From: Ammonifex thiophilus
Lineage (GTDB): Bacteria; Bacillota; Desulfotomaculia; Desulfotomaculales; Ammonificaceae
Assembly (NCBI RefSeq): GCF_003368535.1
Contig: NZ_QSLN01000005.1
Coordinates: 28,197 to 92,196 of the forward strand
DNA: 64,000 nucleotides
Direction: 5' to 3'
Positions 49,571-59,144 of this stretch are shown piece by piece (within the stretch, counting starts at the first letter, position 1; each line of letters starts with the position of its first letter). The notes beneath the pieces were generated by a model. That model made no database searches. It worked only from the letters and a program-made list of their open reading frames with translations, and was not told where the DNA came from. The position numbers and the translations under genes are program-made.

Positions 49571-51776
49571 ACGGGGAGAAAAAGTGGTTCAGGTGGCGGT
49601 GGCCTTGCCCTTGCCGCCGGGAAAAGAAGTTTTCTCCTACTGCCTACCCCCGGAGCTGGCGGAAAAGGTGGTCCCGGGCGCGCGGGTAGCGGTTCCCTTC
49701 CGGGGGAGACTGGTGGCAGGGGTGGTGGTCGAACTAAAGGAGGAGATACCGGAAGGAGTAAAGGAGCTCAAACCGGTAACCAGGGTGGAGGAGGCGAAGC
49801 CCCTTCCCCCCAAGCTTCTGCGGCTGGGGGAGTGGCTGGCCGAGCGCTACCTCTGCTCTTTGGGTGAGGCTCTGCTGGCTCTTACGGCGCCCCCGGGAGA
49901 GAAGGAAGAGTGTTACTTTCCCGCTGAGGACCGGGATCTGGAAGAGGCCATTGAGGTTTTATCGCGCCGCTTTCCTGCCCAGGCCCGGGCCTTGGCGGTG
50001 GTAGTGGCCTTCCCCGGTATCGATCGTTTGTCCCTTTTGCGGGAGGCCGGGGTGAAGGCGCAAACCCTGGACGCCCTCTGGCGCAAGGGTCTTATTCGGA
50101 AAGAAAAGGCTTCGTTTAAAGCCCTGCCTTTTCCCTCTACTCCTCCGGAAACTGGCCTTTCTTTGACTCCGGCCCAAGCCAAGGCGCTTTCGCGCGTGGA
50201 GGAAGCTTTGAACCGTAAGACACCTGCAGTCTTGCTGCTGCACGGGGTCACCGGCAGCGGCAAGACGGAGGTTTACCTGCGGGCGGCTTCCCTAGCTTTG
50301 GCGCAAGGGCGTCAGGTAATAGTGCTGGTGCCGGAAATAGTCCTGGCTTACCAAGTGGTGGAACAATTCCGTTCGCGCTTCGGAGACAGGGTGGCAGTAT
50401 TGCACAGCGCGCTGGGGGAACGGGAAAGGGGCACCTCCTGGCAGCGGGTGGAGCGGGGAGAGGCGCCAGTAGTGATAGGAGCTCGCTCGGCCGTTTTTGC
50501 TCCCGTTTCTCACCTCGGCCTCATCGTGCTGGACGAAGAGCACGAGCCTGCTTATAAACAAGAGCAGGTGCCCCGCTACCATGCCCGTGAGGTGGCGCTG
50601 GTTCGGGCGGCTCAGGATGGGGCGGTGGTGCTTCTAGGGAGCGCCACTCCCTCCCTGGAGACCTACGCGCGAGCCCTCGCCGGACATTACGAGCTTTTAA
50701 AGCTCCCTCAGAGGGTAGACGGGAGCCCCTTGCCTCGGGTGCGTCTGGTCGACCTGCGCGAGGAACACCGGCGGGGGATGACCGGTGTTTTCAGCCACTT
50801 CCTTCTGGAGCGCGTGAAGGAAAAGCTCAAGCGCGGGGAACAAGTGATTCTTTTTCTCAACCGGCGAGGGTTTGCTGCCTTCGTCCTCTGTCGCTCCTGC
50901 GGCCGCATTCTGCGTTGCCCGTACTGCGACATCGCCCTCACTTTTTACCGGCCGGATCTGCTGCTATGCCACTACTGCCACTACCGGATCCGTCGGCCGC
51001 AACTCTCCTGTCCTTACTGCGGCAAGGGGGAACTGGAGCTTTATGGGGCGGGCACGCAGCGCTTGGAGGCAGAAATCAAAGCCCTCTTCCCGGAGGCCCG
51101 GATAGCGCGGCTGGACGCGGAGACCACTTCCCGACGTGGCAGTCACGGTACCATCCTGTCGGCCGTCGCACGCCGAGAAGTGGACATTCTCGTCGGCACT
51201 CAGATGGTAGCCAAGGGGCTCAACTTGCCCGGGGTCACCCTGGTGGGGGTGGTGAACGCCGACATCACCTTATCCTTGCCCGACTTTCGCGCGGCGGAGC
51301 GCACCTTCCAACTACTCTACCAGGTAGCCGGGCGAGCTGGACGGGGGGGTGCACCGGGAGAGGTGGTCATCCAGTCGTACTGTCCCGAGCATTACGCCAT
51401 TTATTTGAGTGCCCGGCAAGATTTCTCTACTTTTGCCCGCCGAGAGTTAGCTCTCCGTCGGCGCTTCGAGTATCCCCCCTTCACCCACCTGGCACGGGTG
51501 GTCTTCACTGGGGTGGCGGAAAACAAAGTGAGAGAGCAGGCCCTGCGCCTCCGGGAGTTACTCTTGGCCGAGGCGGGGGATGAAATCGCCGTGCTGGGTC
51601 CGGCCCCTTGTCCGCTGGGAAAGTTGAAAGGTTTTTGGCGGTGGCATATCATTTTGAAAGGAAGGAAAGCCAAGTCTCTCCGGGAAATATTAAGGAAAGC
51701 GATGGAACAAACGAGGCGCAAAGCAGGAGCCGAGGTAAAAATGGTGTTAGACGTCGATCCTTTAAACATGCTCTAA
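49563..51776 (+). CDS. priA: Primosomal protein N' (replication restart helicase)
   Basis: 737 residues. N-terminal DNA-binding domain, Walker A GVTGSGKTEVYLRAA, DEEH box (IVLDEEHEPAYKQEQ), eight zinc-ligand cysteines (CRSCGRILRCPYCDIAL, LLCHYCHYRIRRPQLSCPYC) and the helicase motif QMVAKGLNLPGVTLVGVV. Full length. Confidence 0.97.
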   Translation: MTERGEKVVQVAVALPLPPGKEVFSYCLPPELAEKVVPGARVAVPFRGRLVAGVVVELKEEIPEGVKELKPVTRVEEAKPLPPKLLRLGEWLAERYLCSLGEALLALTAPPGEKEECYFPAEDRDLEEAIEVLSRRFPAQARALAVVVAFPGIDRLSLLREAGVKAQTLDALWRKGLIRKEKASFKALPFPSTPPETGLSLTPAQAKALSRVEEALNRKTPAVLLLHGVTGSGKTEVYLRAASLALAQGRQVIVLVPEIVLAYQVVEQFRSRFGDRVAVLHSALGERERGTSWQRVERGEAPVVIGARSAVFAPVSHLGLIVLDEEHEPAYKQEQVPRYHAREVALVRAAQDGAVVLLGSATPSLETYARALAGHYELLKLPQRVDGSPLPRVRLVDLREEHRRGMTGVFSHFLLERVKEKLKRGEQVILFLNRRGFAAFVLCRSCGRILRCPYCDIALTFYRPDLLLCHYCHYRIRRPQLSCPYCGKGELELYGAGTQRLEAEIKALFPEARIARLDAETTSRRGSHGTILSAVARREVDILVGTQMVAKGLNLPGVTLVGVVNADITLSLPDFRAAERTFQLLYQVAGRAGRGGAPGEVVIQSYCPEHYAIYLSARQDFSTFARRELALRRRFEYPPFTHLARVVFTGVAENKVREQALRLRELLLAEAGDEIAVLGPAPCPLGKLKGFWRWHIILKGRKAKSLREILRKAMEQTRRKAGAEVKMVLDVDPLNML

Positions 51777-51788
51777 GGAGGTTTTGTT

Positions 51789-52253
51789 TTGGCCGTAAGG
51801 AAAATAGTCACTTTAGGGAGCTTAGAGGAGGGAGTGCTCCGGGAAAAAGCCCGGCCGGTGGACAAGATCTCTCCCCAGATCCAGAAACTGATCCGCGACA
51901 TGACCGAAACCATGTACCGGGCTCAAGGGGTGGGTCTTGCTGCTCCACAGGTAGGGGTCTCTTTACGCGTTATAGTGGTAGACACGGGTTCCCACCTGTA
52001 CCAGCTTATAAACCCGGTAATAGTGGCAAGAGAAGGAGAGGAGAAAGGGCGAGAAGGATGCCTCAGCATCCCAGGCGTCTGGGGGGAAGTGGTACGGGCG
52101 GCTTCGGTGCTGGTCCGGGCCCTAACTCCCGAGGGTAAAGAGGTGAGTATCGAGGCTGATGGGCTTCTGGCCCGGGCCCTTCAGCATGAGATAGATCACC
52201 TCGATGGCATTCTTTTTATTGACCGGGCCGAAAAAATTTACGAGGGGCAGTGA
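51789..52253 (+). CDS. def: Peptide deformylase
   Basis: 154 residues. All three motifs: GVGLAAPQVG, EGCLSIPG and the metal site LQHEIDHLDG. Removes the formyl group from nascent proteins. TTG start behind AAGGAGG; fmt follows 3 bases later. Confidence 0.97.
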   Translation: MAVRKIVTLGSLEEGVLREKARPVDKISPQIQKLIRDMTETMYRAQGVGLAAPQVGVSLRVIVVDTGSHLYQLINPVIVAREGEEKGREGCLSIPGVWGEVVRAASVLVRALTPEGKEVSIEADGLLARALQHEIDHLDGILFIDRAEKIYEGQ

Positions 52254-52256
52254 CTC

Positions 52257-53189
52257 TTGCGGCTGGTCTTTATGGGCACGCCCGCTTTCGCCATACCTTC
52301 CTTGGAGGCGCTGACCAGGGCGGGGCACGAACTTGTACTGGTGGTGACGCAGCCGGACAGGCCCAAGGGGCGCGGAGGAAAGCTTACTCCCCCACCGGTT
52401 AAGGAGTGGGCTTTACGCTATGGGCTCCCTTGCCTGCAGCCCGTGCGCCTTAAGGATCCTGCTTTTCTGGCTGCTCTGCGGGAGGCGGAACCGGAGGTAA
52501 TAGTGGTAGTAGCTTACGGTAAAATCTTGCCCCCAGAGGTGCTGAACTTACCCCCGCGCGGTTGTATAAATCTCCACGCCTCTCTCCTGCCCAAGTACCG
52601 GGGAGCTGCCCCCATCCAGCACGCTCTCCTTTCCGGGGAGAAGGAGACAGGGGTAACCACCATACTCATGGATGAGGGAATGGATACGGGGGATATTCTC
52701 CTGCAAGAGTCTCTGGTCGTGGGAGAGGAAGAGAACTTCGGCTCTTTGCATGACCGCCTGGCCCAACTGGGGGCAGAGCTTTTGTGCCGTACCCTGAGTC
52801 TCTGGAAAGAGGGGAAGATAAAACCTAAGCCTCAAGATCATTCTCAGGCTACCTATGCTCCTCCCCTGCGAAGCGAGGACGAGATTATCCGCTGGGAGGA
52901 ACCGGCAGAGAAGATAAAAAATCTGGTGCGGGCTCTCGATCCTGCCCCCGGGGCGCGCACTTTCTGGCAGGGCAAGGTGCTTAAGATATGGCGGGCCAGG
53001 GCCTTGACCGGCCCTTTCGGCGGTGTGCCGGGGGAAGTCCTAGCCTTAGCCCCGGAAGGTATAGTGGTGCGTGCGGGAGAGGGAGCACTTTTAGTTCTGG
53101 AGCTTCAGCTAGCCGGAGGGAAAAGGCTTAAAGCTTCGGAGTTCCTGCGGGGTCATTCCCTCACACCGGGAACCGTTTTAGGGAGTTGA
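52257..53189 (+). CDS. fmt: Methionyl-tRNA formyltransferase
   Basis: 310 residues. RLVFMGTPAFAIPSLEAL, INLHASLLPKYRGAAPIQHA and TTILMDEGMDTGDILLQ are the catalytic-domain signatures; the C-terminal domain starts near residue 210. TTG start. Functional partner of def, adjacent. Confidence 0.97.
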   Translation: MRLVFMGTPAFAIPSLEALTRAGHELVLVVTQPDRPKGRGGKLTPPPVKEWALRYGLPCLQPVRLKDPAFLAALREAEPEVIVVVAYGKILPPEVLNLPPRGCINLHASLLPKYRGAAPIQHALLSGEKETGVTTILMDEGMDTGDILLQESLVVGEEENFGSLHDRLAQLGAELLCRTLSLWKEGKIKPKPQDHSQATYAPPLRSEDEIIRWEEPAEKIKNLVRALDPAPGARTFWQGKVLKIWRARALTGPFGGVPGEVLALAPEGIVVRAGEGALLVLELQLAGGKRLKASEFLRGHSLTPGTVLGS

Positions 53190-53196
53190 AGACTTT

Positions 53197-54555
53197 ATGC
53201 TTTCGGCCCGCGAATTGGCCTTAAAAGTGCTTTACGCCGTCGACGTAGAGGGGGCTTACGGCAATCTGGCCCTTACCTCGATCATGGGTAAATACCGCCC
53301 CCAGGGGCCGGAGCGTGCTTTGCTCACCGAACTCTGCTACGGGACTCTGAGGCGGCTTAACACCATAGACTGGGTGCTGGCCAAGTTCATCAAGCGCCCT
53401 CTGTGCGAACAAAATCCCTGGATACGTAACATTTTGCGCCTGGCAGTCTACCAGATACTTTACCTCGACCGCATCCCCCCGGCAGCGGCCACCAACGAGG
53501 CGGTGGAACTGGCCAAGAAATACGCCCCTCCTTCTATGGCCGGTTTCGTCAACGCTGTCTTGCGCCGGGTAGTCAGGGAAAAGGACAACCTTACTTTCCC
53601 AGACATCCGCACGAATCCGGTGGATCACTTGGCGCTCAAGTACTCCCATCCCACTTGGCTGGTGGAGATGTGGCTTAAAGAGTTCGGACTGGAGGAGACC
53701 ATCCGCATTTGCGAGGCCAATAACCAACCGGCGGCTGCCACCTTGCGCACCAATCTTCTGCGCATTACCCGGGAGGAGTTGATGGAGCGGCTGCGCCAGG
53801 AGGCTGACCTCAGAGTAAGCCCTACCCTCTACGCTCCAGAGGGGATAAGGGTGCAAGGGTTTTTCGACCTGCAGCACCTGCCCTCCTACCAAGAGGGGCT
53901 TTTTTATATCCAGGACGAGAGTTCCATGCTGGCAGCGCACGCCTTGGCTCCTGCTTCCGGCTCCTTCATTCTCGACGTTTGCGGCGCTCCCGGGGGGAAG
54001 GCTACCCACCTGGCGGAGCTTATGCGGGATAGCGGCCGTATCCTGGTGGTGGACATTTACGCCCATCGCCTGGCCCTGGTAGTAGCTAACGTGCGGCGGT
54101 TGGGGCTTAAGAGCGTGGAGACCTTGCAGGCCGATGCCCGCAGTCTCGACCGGCAGTTTGCCGGACAGGCGGATTATGTTCTGGCCGACGTCCCTTGCTC
54201 CGGTCTGGGGGTTTTGCGGCGCAAGCCCGACATCCGGTGGCGTAAAGAACCAGAAATCTTCCCGGGTCTCGTGGCTCTGCAGCAGGAGATTTTGGAAAGC
54301 GCCGCTGCCTGCGTGCGCCCAGGGGGAGTACTTCTTTATTGCACCTGCACCTTGGGGGAGGCGGAGAACCTGGGCCAAATAAAACGCTTTCTCTCTCGCC
54401 ATTCCGATTTTCTCCTGGAGGATCTCCGTCCCTTCCTTCCAGAGGCTTTGGACCGGGAGGGAACCCTCAGGCACGGCTATATCCAGATTATGCCTTACCA
54501 AGGCATGGACGGCTTCTTCATCGCTCGCCTGCGGCGTAAAAAGTTGACTTCCTAG
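53197..54555 (+). CDS. rsmB: 16S rRNA m5C967 methyltransferase
   Basis: 452 residues. N-terminal NusB-like domain (1-140), then the SAM domain with LDVCGAPGGKATHLAEL, the DVPCSGLGVLRRKPD motif and the catalytic cysteine in YCTCTLGEAEN. ATG start. The stop overlaps the convergent ACT/MBL gene by 4 bases and no terminator lies between. Confidence 0.96.
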   Translation: MLSARELALKVLYAVDVEGAYGNLALTSIMGKYRPQGPERALLTELCYGTLRRLNTIDWVLAKFIKRPLCEQNPWIRNILRLAVYQILYLDRIPPAAATNEAVELAKKYAPPSMAGFVNAVLRRVVREKDNLTFPDIRTNPVDHLALKYSHPTWLVEMWLKEFGLEETIRICEANNQPAAATLRTNLLRITREELMERLRQEADLRVSPTLYAPEGIRVQGFFDLQHLPSYQEGLFYIQDESSMLAAHALAPASGSFILDVCGAPGGKATHLAELMRDSGRILVVDIYAHRLALVVANVRRLGLKSVETLQADARSLDRQFAGQADYVLADVPCSGLGVLRRKPDIRWRKEPEIFPGLVALQQEILESAAACVRPGGVLLYCTCTLGEAENLGQIKRFLSRHSDFLLEDLRPFLPEALDREGTLRHGYIQIMPYQGMDGFFIARLRRKKLTS

Positions 54556-56146
54556 CCCCTTTTTCTCAACAGGCGGGCGGGGAAGTAGTCTCCGTGCCCT
54601 GGAGCTACGATCGCGCCCCGATTTTGCTTCTTTAACTCCTCGTCAAGCTCCAGAGCGATTTTCTCCAGAGCCTGCATCTCTTCCCGGAAGAGGGCAGAAT
54701 TGGTATTGGTGCTGGTCATCATAAACTTGGGCAGGTTCAAGAACTCTTTTTCCTCCGGGTCGAGGCTGGGAACGAAGAGGAGGTAGTCGCCCGTAAAGAG
54801 AAGTCCAGCTTCGGCGCTCAGGAAGAAGACCTGGCCGGGGACGTGTCCTCCTAAACTTTCCAGGACCTTAAAGGTACAGCCTCCCACGGTGAAGGAATCT
54901 ATGATCGGGAAACCGCAGATTTTTCCCTTCCCCTCCCGACGAAAGGCTTCCCAGGAAGGAGGCGGGGTGAAGTTGGTGAAGGCGTTGACCAGCACGGTGA
55001 AGTAATGATTGAGCTCAGTGAGGGGAGAGCCGCTTCCCCAAGCGCGATTTTCCTTCTCCAAGACGCCGCGGGCATCGGGGTGAAGGAAGACCTGGGTGCC
55101 AAACTCCCGTGCCAGGTGGCCGCTTAAGCCGGCGTGATCGGCATCGGCGTGGGTGAGGTATATGCGCTTGATGCGTGCCGGGTCAAACCCGTTGTCTTTC
55201 AGCATCCGCTTCACATCTTCATAGTAGATCCCATAGCCTCCGTCGATCAAAACCAGCTCCTCCTCGCTTTCCAGCAGATAAAGGTTTCCTCCGGTAGGTA
55301 GACGGAAAGCGTGCAGGGTGAGACCGCCCAGAGGCAGCGAAGGAAGCCGGCGGTAAGAGAAGCTGGCGCCGGTTTTGAAGCGGGAGGTAGCTGCAAAAGT
55401 GAGGATATTGGTCAATACTTTACTGGTGGCCAGATCTTTCCCCGCTTCCCGGTAAAAGCTGATCAAAGCCTCGCTCATGCACCGGGAAGCCTCCACTATC
55501 CTTCTTAATTGCTCTGTGTTTTCTTCTCCCAGGAGTCGTTTCAACCGAAAGTAGAAGTATTCCACTAGGTTAAGTCCTATGATGTTTTCCGCTTCTTTTT
55601 CCTCTGCCCCCCTGTATTCCACGCTGTAGAAATAGCCTGCGCGGTGGAGATCCTTCAGGAGTTCATCTACTTCCCGTGTGTCTTGTACCACGAGGGTTAC
55701 GGTAGCGGTAGTTTCGGCCACCGCTTCGTTGTAAGCCATGTGGATGACGTTGGCTCCCCGCTGCCGGAGCAGACGGGCAAAGGCTGCCAGGGTTCCCGGC
55801 CGGTGCTTCAGGTAAACGTTAAGCTTCAGAAGATTCTGCAGGCTGAGGACCTCCAGGGAAAGATCGGAGTCGGGCTGCAGGGAAAACATCCCCGCTTTTT
55901 CGAGTTCTTCGCGCACCTTTTCCAGAGCTTCAGACTCGGCGCTTCTTCCCTCGATCAGCACCCGGTTGGGGTGCTCCGAGCGGTTGTAATAGAAGTATAA
56001 GTGATGTTAACGCCGCGGGCAGCGAAAGCGCTGGCTATGGACTCCAGCATGCCCGGTCTATCGGGAACCATGAGAACGACTTTGCTGAGGTAATGATCGG
56101 CATCGAGGGAAGCGTACATCCTCCAGTTTTTCTCCATGGCCGGCAC
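54552..56146 (-). pseudogene. ACT-ACT-metallo-beta-lactamase protein, apparently frameshifted
   Basis: About 530 residues when two frames are joined. The 5' frame (ATG 56146) encodes the first ACT domain up to RGVNITYT, where a stop follows; the second frame resumes FYYNRSEHPNRVLIEGRS, a second ACT domain (KLNVYLKHRPGTLAAFARLL) and a metallo-beta-lactamase domain with THADADHAGLSG, GGHVPGQVFFLS, FTGDYLLF and PGHGDYF. Dropping TA at about 55995-55998 restores the frame. MBL ligands are complete, so the enzyme may be a hydrolase or flavodiiron-like without the flavin domain. Function unknown. An alternative is translation of the 469-residue downstream frame on its own. Confidence 0.7.
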
Positions 56147-56287
56147 TCCTCGAACCTGATTTAACCAGCTAGAGCCTGGTATAAACCAATTTAACGGTAG
56201 CGGTGAAGGTGCGTCAAGAATTGACTCTGTTAGATTTCTCTCCTTTCGGAAAGACTTCTTAAAAAGAAGCCGGAAGGAGGAGTTTCG

Positions 56288-57433
56288 GTGCGCAGAGTTG
56301 CTCTTTTCCTTACTACTTTGCTGCTTTTTTCTCTGCTCATGGCAAATTCGCAGGCTTTTGCTTCCCCCTTCCTTTCAACTACGGCTAAAAGCGCGGTACT
56401 GATGGAAGCCTATCACGGCCAGATACTGGGAGAAAAAGAGCCTCATCGAAAACAACCCATAGCCAGCGTGGTAAAGCTCATGACTTTACTTCTGGCAGTG
56501 GAAGCTGTGGAGCAGGGGAAAGTGCGCCTTACCGATAAGGTCACTGCCAGCGAGCATGCGGCTGGCATGGGCGGTTCCCAGATTTTCCTGGCCCCAGAAG
56601 AAGTTATGAGCTTTAAAGAGTTGCTCATAGCGGTGGCTACCGCCTCGGCCAACGATGCCAGCGTGGCCGTGGCCGAGCACATAGCGGGGAGCGAGGAAGC
56701 TTTCGTGGCCGCTATGAACGCCAGAGCTCAGGCTCTGGGCATGTGCAACACCCGGTACGTCAACGCCACCGGTTTGCCGGCCGAGGGGCAATACTCCACC
56801 GCTTACGATCAAGCTTTGCTTCTCAGGGAGGCTTTGAAGCACCCTCTTTTCTTAGAATTGGCGCAGATTAAGGAGTACGACCTGCGTGGCGGGAAGTTTA
56901 AGCTCTACAACACCAACAAGCTCCTGTGGTGGTACAAGGGAACAATAGCAGGAAAGACCGGCTGGACGGAAGAAGCGGGTTACTGCCTAGCCTCGGCGGC
57001 CAAGCGTCAGGGGTTGACCTTGATAGCTGTGGTGCTGGGTTGCCCGGAGCCGCGCAGCCATTTCCGGGAGTCCATAAAGCTTTACAATTGGGGGTTTGCC
57101 CGCTACCAGGCGGTTCCCCTGTTGCCGGAGGGAGCACGGGTAGCTACTCTGCCGGTGGAAAAGGGGACGGAAGACCGGGTGGACATCCTGACCGGTCGGG
57201 AAGTGGTGCTGGTGGTACCCCGGGGAGGGGACAAAGGAATAACCCAGCAGGCGGAGTTGCCCCGGAGCCTCAAAGCCCCGCTGCGGCAAGGCGAGAGGGT
57301 GGGGTATTGGGTGGTGAAACAGGAAGGCCAAGAGAAGCTGCGCGTGCCCCTGGTGACGGCTAGCGGGGTAGCTAAGGCGGATTTTTACACCACCTTACGC
57401 AAGGTGTTGCGCCGTGTTACCAAAGGTCCCTGA
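56288..57433 (+). CDS. dacF: D-alanyl-D-alanine carboxypeptidase (DacF-type)
   Basis: 381 residues. Signal peptide (residues 1-25, ending AFA-SP). Penicillin-binding motifs: SVVK (PIASVVKLMTLLL), SAN (ATASANDASVAVAEH) and KTG (IAGKTGWTEEAG). A C-terminal beta domain follows. It trims peptidoglycan stem peptides. In Bacillus dacF lies directly before spoIIAA, as here. The start is GTG with GGAGGAG upstream. An intrinsic terminator separates it from spoIIAA. Confidence 0.95.
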   Translation: MRRVALFLTTLLLFSLLMANSQAFASPFLSTTAKSAVLMEAYHGQILGEKEPHRKQPIASVVKLMTLLLAVEAVEQGKVRLTDKVTASEHAAGMGGSQIFLAPEEVMSFKELLIAVATASANDASVAVAEHIAGSEEAFVAAMNARAQALGMCNTRYVNATGLPAEGQYSTAYDQALLLREALKHPLFLELAQIKEYDLRGGKFKLYNTNKLLWWYKGTIAGKTGWTEEAGYCLASAAKRQGLTLIAVVLGCPEPRSHFRESIKLYNWGFARYQAVPLLPEGARVATLPVEKGTEDRVDILTGREVVLVVPRGGDKGITQQAELPRSLKAPLRQGERVGYWVVKQEGQEKLRVPLVTASGVAKADFYTTLRKVLRRVTKGP

Positions 57434-57455
57434 GGTTTATAACGCCTTCCGGTAT

Positions 57456-57487
57456 CCCCGGTTTATGCCGGGGTTTTGTTTTATTTT
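57456..57487 (+). terminator. Terminator between dacF and spoIIAA
   Basis: CCCCGG, loop TTTATG, CCGGGG, then TTTTGTTTTATTTT. The stem and long T-tail are good. Confidence 0.9.
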
Positions 57488-57525
57488 CACAGTAAATTGC
57501 AGGAAAAAGAGGCACGAATAGCGAA

Positions 57526-57547
57526 CTACCTCCCAGAAGGGAGGTAG
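57526..57547 (+). promoter_or_regulatory. Hairpin over the spoIIAA ribosome site
   Basis: CTACCTCCC, loop AGAA, GGGAGGTAG: a perfect nine-base stem. The right arm contains GGGAGG, the only Shine-Dalgarno-like sequence before the TTG at 57556. No T-run follows, so translational control is more likely than termination. Confidence 0.5.
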
Positions 57548-57555
57548 CGAGAAGG

Positions 57556-57906
57556 TTGGTTCGCTTCGAGTATAGCGAAGATACGCTTTTGGCTCGGCTC
57601 TTTGGGGAGATAGACCTTAAAGTGGCCGATTCGCTGCGGCGGGAACTGGAGAGTGCTCTGGACCGCCACTCGGTAAATTTTCTGGTCTTCGACCTTTCAG
57701 CCGTTTCTTTCTTAGACAGCACGGGTTTAGGGGTGATCCTTGGCCGTTATAAACGGGTGGCCGAGGCTGGGGGTAAAGTGGCTTTCATCGCTCCTCCTCC
57801 TCAGGTGAAGCGGGTGCTGGAACTGGCGGGGGTCCTGCGCTTTTGTCCACTTTTTTCCTCTTGGGAGGAAGCGCGGGTTTCCCTGAGGGGGGAGGCCTGT
57901 GGATAA
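57556..57906 (+). CDS. spoIIAA: Anti-sigma F factor antagonist
   Basis: 116 residues, STAS domain. LVFDLSAVSFLDSTGLGVIL holds the serine phosphorylated by SpoIIAB. In its dephosphorylated form SpoIIAA frees sigma F in the forespore. TTG start. Overlaps spoIIAB by 8 bases. Confidence 0.95.
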   Translation: MVRFEYSEDTLLARLFGEIDLKVADSLRRELESALDRHSVNFLVFDLSAVSFLDSTGLGVILGRYKRVAEAGGKVAFIAPPPQVKRVLELAGVLRFCPLFSSWEEARVSLRGEACG

Positions 57907-58327
57907 TCGCTTTCGCTTGGAGATCCTTAGCAGGCCGGAAAACGTGGGATTAGCGCGGGTGACCGTGTCCGCCTTCGCCGCCCAACTGGATCCCACGGTG
58001 GAGGAGCTGGAGGAGGTAAAAGGAGCTGTCTCCGAAGCGGTAAGCAACGCTATTGTTCACGGCTACCAGGGAAGGCCGGATGGGGTAGTAGTCGTGGAGG
58101 GCTTTCTCGACGGGGACCTTCTGGAAGTCCACGTAGAGGATCGGGGCAAGGGCATAGAAGATGTGGCCCGCGCCCTGGAGCCGGAGTACACCACCGATCC
58201 CCAGCGCCTGGGTCTGGGCTTCAATTTCATGCGCTTCTGGATGGATGAGGTCGAGGTGGAGTCCCGGCCGGGGGAGGGGACGCGGGTCGTTATGCGGAAG
58301 AAGCTCCGTTCGGCTTCCAAGGGGTAG
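57899..58327 (+). CDS. spoIIAB: Anti-sigma F factor (serine kinase)
   Basis: 142 residues, GHKL ATPase fold with N-box EAVSNAIVHGYQG, DRGKGIEDVARAL and GLGFNFMRFWMDE. Binds sigma F and phosphorylates SpoIIAA. GTG start overlapping spoIIAA; sigF follows 4 bases after the stop. Confidence 0.95.
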   Translation: MDNRFRLEILSRPENVGLARVTVSAFAAQLDPTVEELEEVKGAVSEAVSNAIVHGYQGRPDGVVVVEGFLDGDLLEVHVEDRGKGIEDVARALEPEYTTDPQRLGLGFNFMRFWMDEVEVESRPGEGTRVVMRKKLRSASKG

Positions 58328-58331
58328 GGTT

Positions 58332-59069
58332 TTGCCCGGGAAAGGCCTTCTAGACCCAAAGGCCACCCGGACTCTCCTTCTCCGGGCACAAAAAGGGGAT
58401 TCCCAGGCGCGGGAAATTTTGGTGAAGGCCAATCTAGGACTGGTAGGCAAGGTGGTTAGGCGTTTCGTCGGACAGGGGCGGGAGGGCGAGGATTTGTTTC
58501 AGGTAGGCTGTATAGGGTTGCTGAAGGCCATCGACCGCTTTGATCTGCAGCGAGGGACTTGCTTTTCCACCTACGCCGTGGCCACCATCTTAGGAGAAAT
58601 TCGCCGCTTCTTGCGCGACGACGGGATGCTGAAGGTCTCCCGCTCACTTAAAGAAACTTCGCGGCGGGTGATAAGAACGCGGGCAAATCTCAAGGCGGCT
58701 TTGGGAAGGGAGCCGTCGGTAGCGGAAATAGCCGATTCTTTGGGCATCGCAGTGGAGGAGGTGGTGATGGCGCTGGAGGCGGGGAAAGCGCCCGCTTTTT
58801 TGCAGGAGCCCCTGGCGGGGGAAGGAGAGGAAGCCTTATGCTGGGAGGATTGCCTCTCCTCAGAAAAAGAGGAAGGTTGGTTGGAGGCTCTCACCTTGAA
58901 GGAATCTCTTCGGCGCCTACCTGCCAGGGAAAGGGAGGTCATCTGGTGGCGCTTTTTTGCTGGTTACACCCAGGAGGAAGTAGCGCGGGAGCTAGGTATA
59001 TCCCAGGCTCAGGTCTCGCGTCTGGAGAGAAACGCTTTGCAGAAGTTGCGCGAAGAACTCGAGGCTTAA
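58332..59069 (+). CDS. sigF: RNA polymerase sigma-F factor
   Basis: 245 residues from TTG 58332 with AAGGGG upstream. Region 2: GLLKAIDRFDLQRGTCFSTY and ATILGEIRRFLRDDG; region 3 from LKETSRRV; region 4 helix-turn-helix TQEEVARELGISQAQVSRLE. First forespore sigma factor, held by SpoIIAB. The reading frame continues upstream into spoIIAB as a shadow. Confidence 0.95.
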   Translation: MPGKGLLDPKATRTLLLRAQKGDSQAREILVKANLGLVGKVVRRFVGQGREGEDLFQVGCIGLLKAIDRFDLQRGTCFSTYAVATILGEIRRFLRDDGMLKVSRSLKETSRRVIRTRANLKAALGREPSVAEIADSLGIAVEEVVMALEAGKAPAFLQEPLAGEGEEALCWEDCLSSEKEEGWLEALTLKESLRRLPAREREVIWWRFFAGYTQEEVARELGISQAQVSRLERNALQKLREELEA

Positions 59070-59144
59070 AATTCGTCTCTTCTAGAAGCAAGGTCTGTCC
59101 CTCTACACATAATAAGCAAAAAAAGTCGATGGGGGGACGAGCCT

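Noticed and set aside
53221..54501. 426-codon open frame on the minus strand across rsmB
   Set aside because: Antisense shadow of a well conserved gene in GC-rich codons; no family features.
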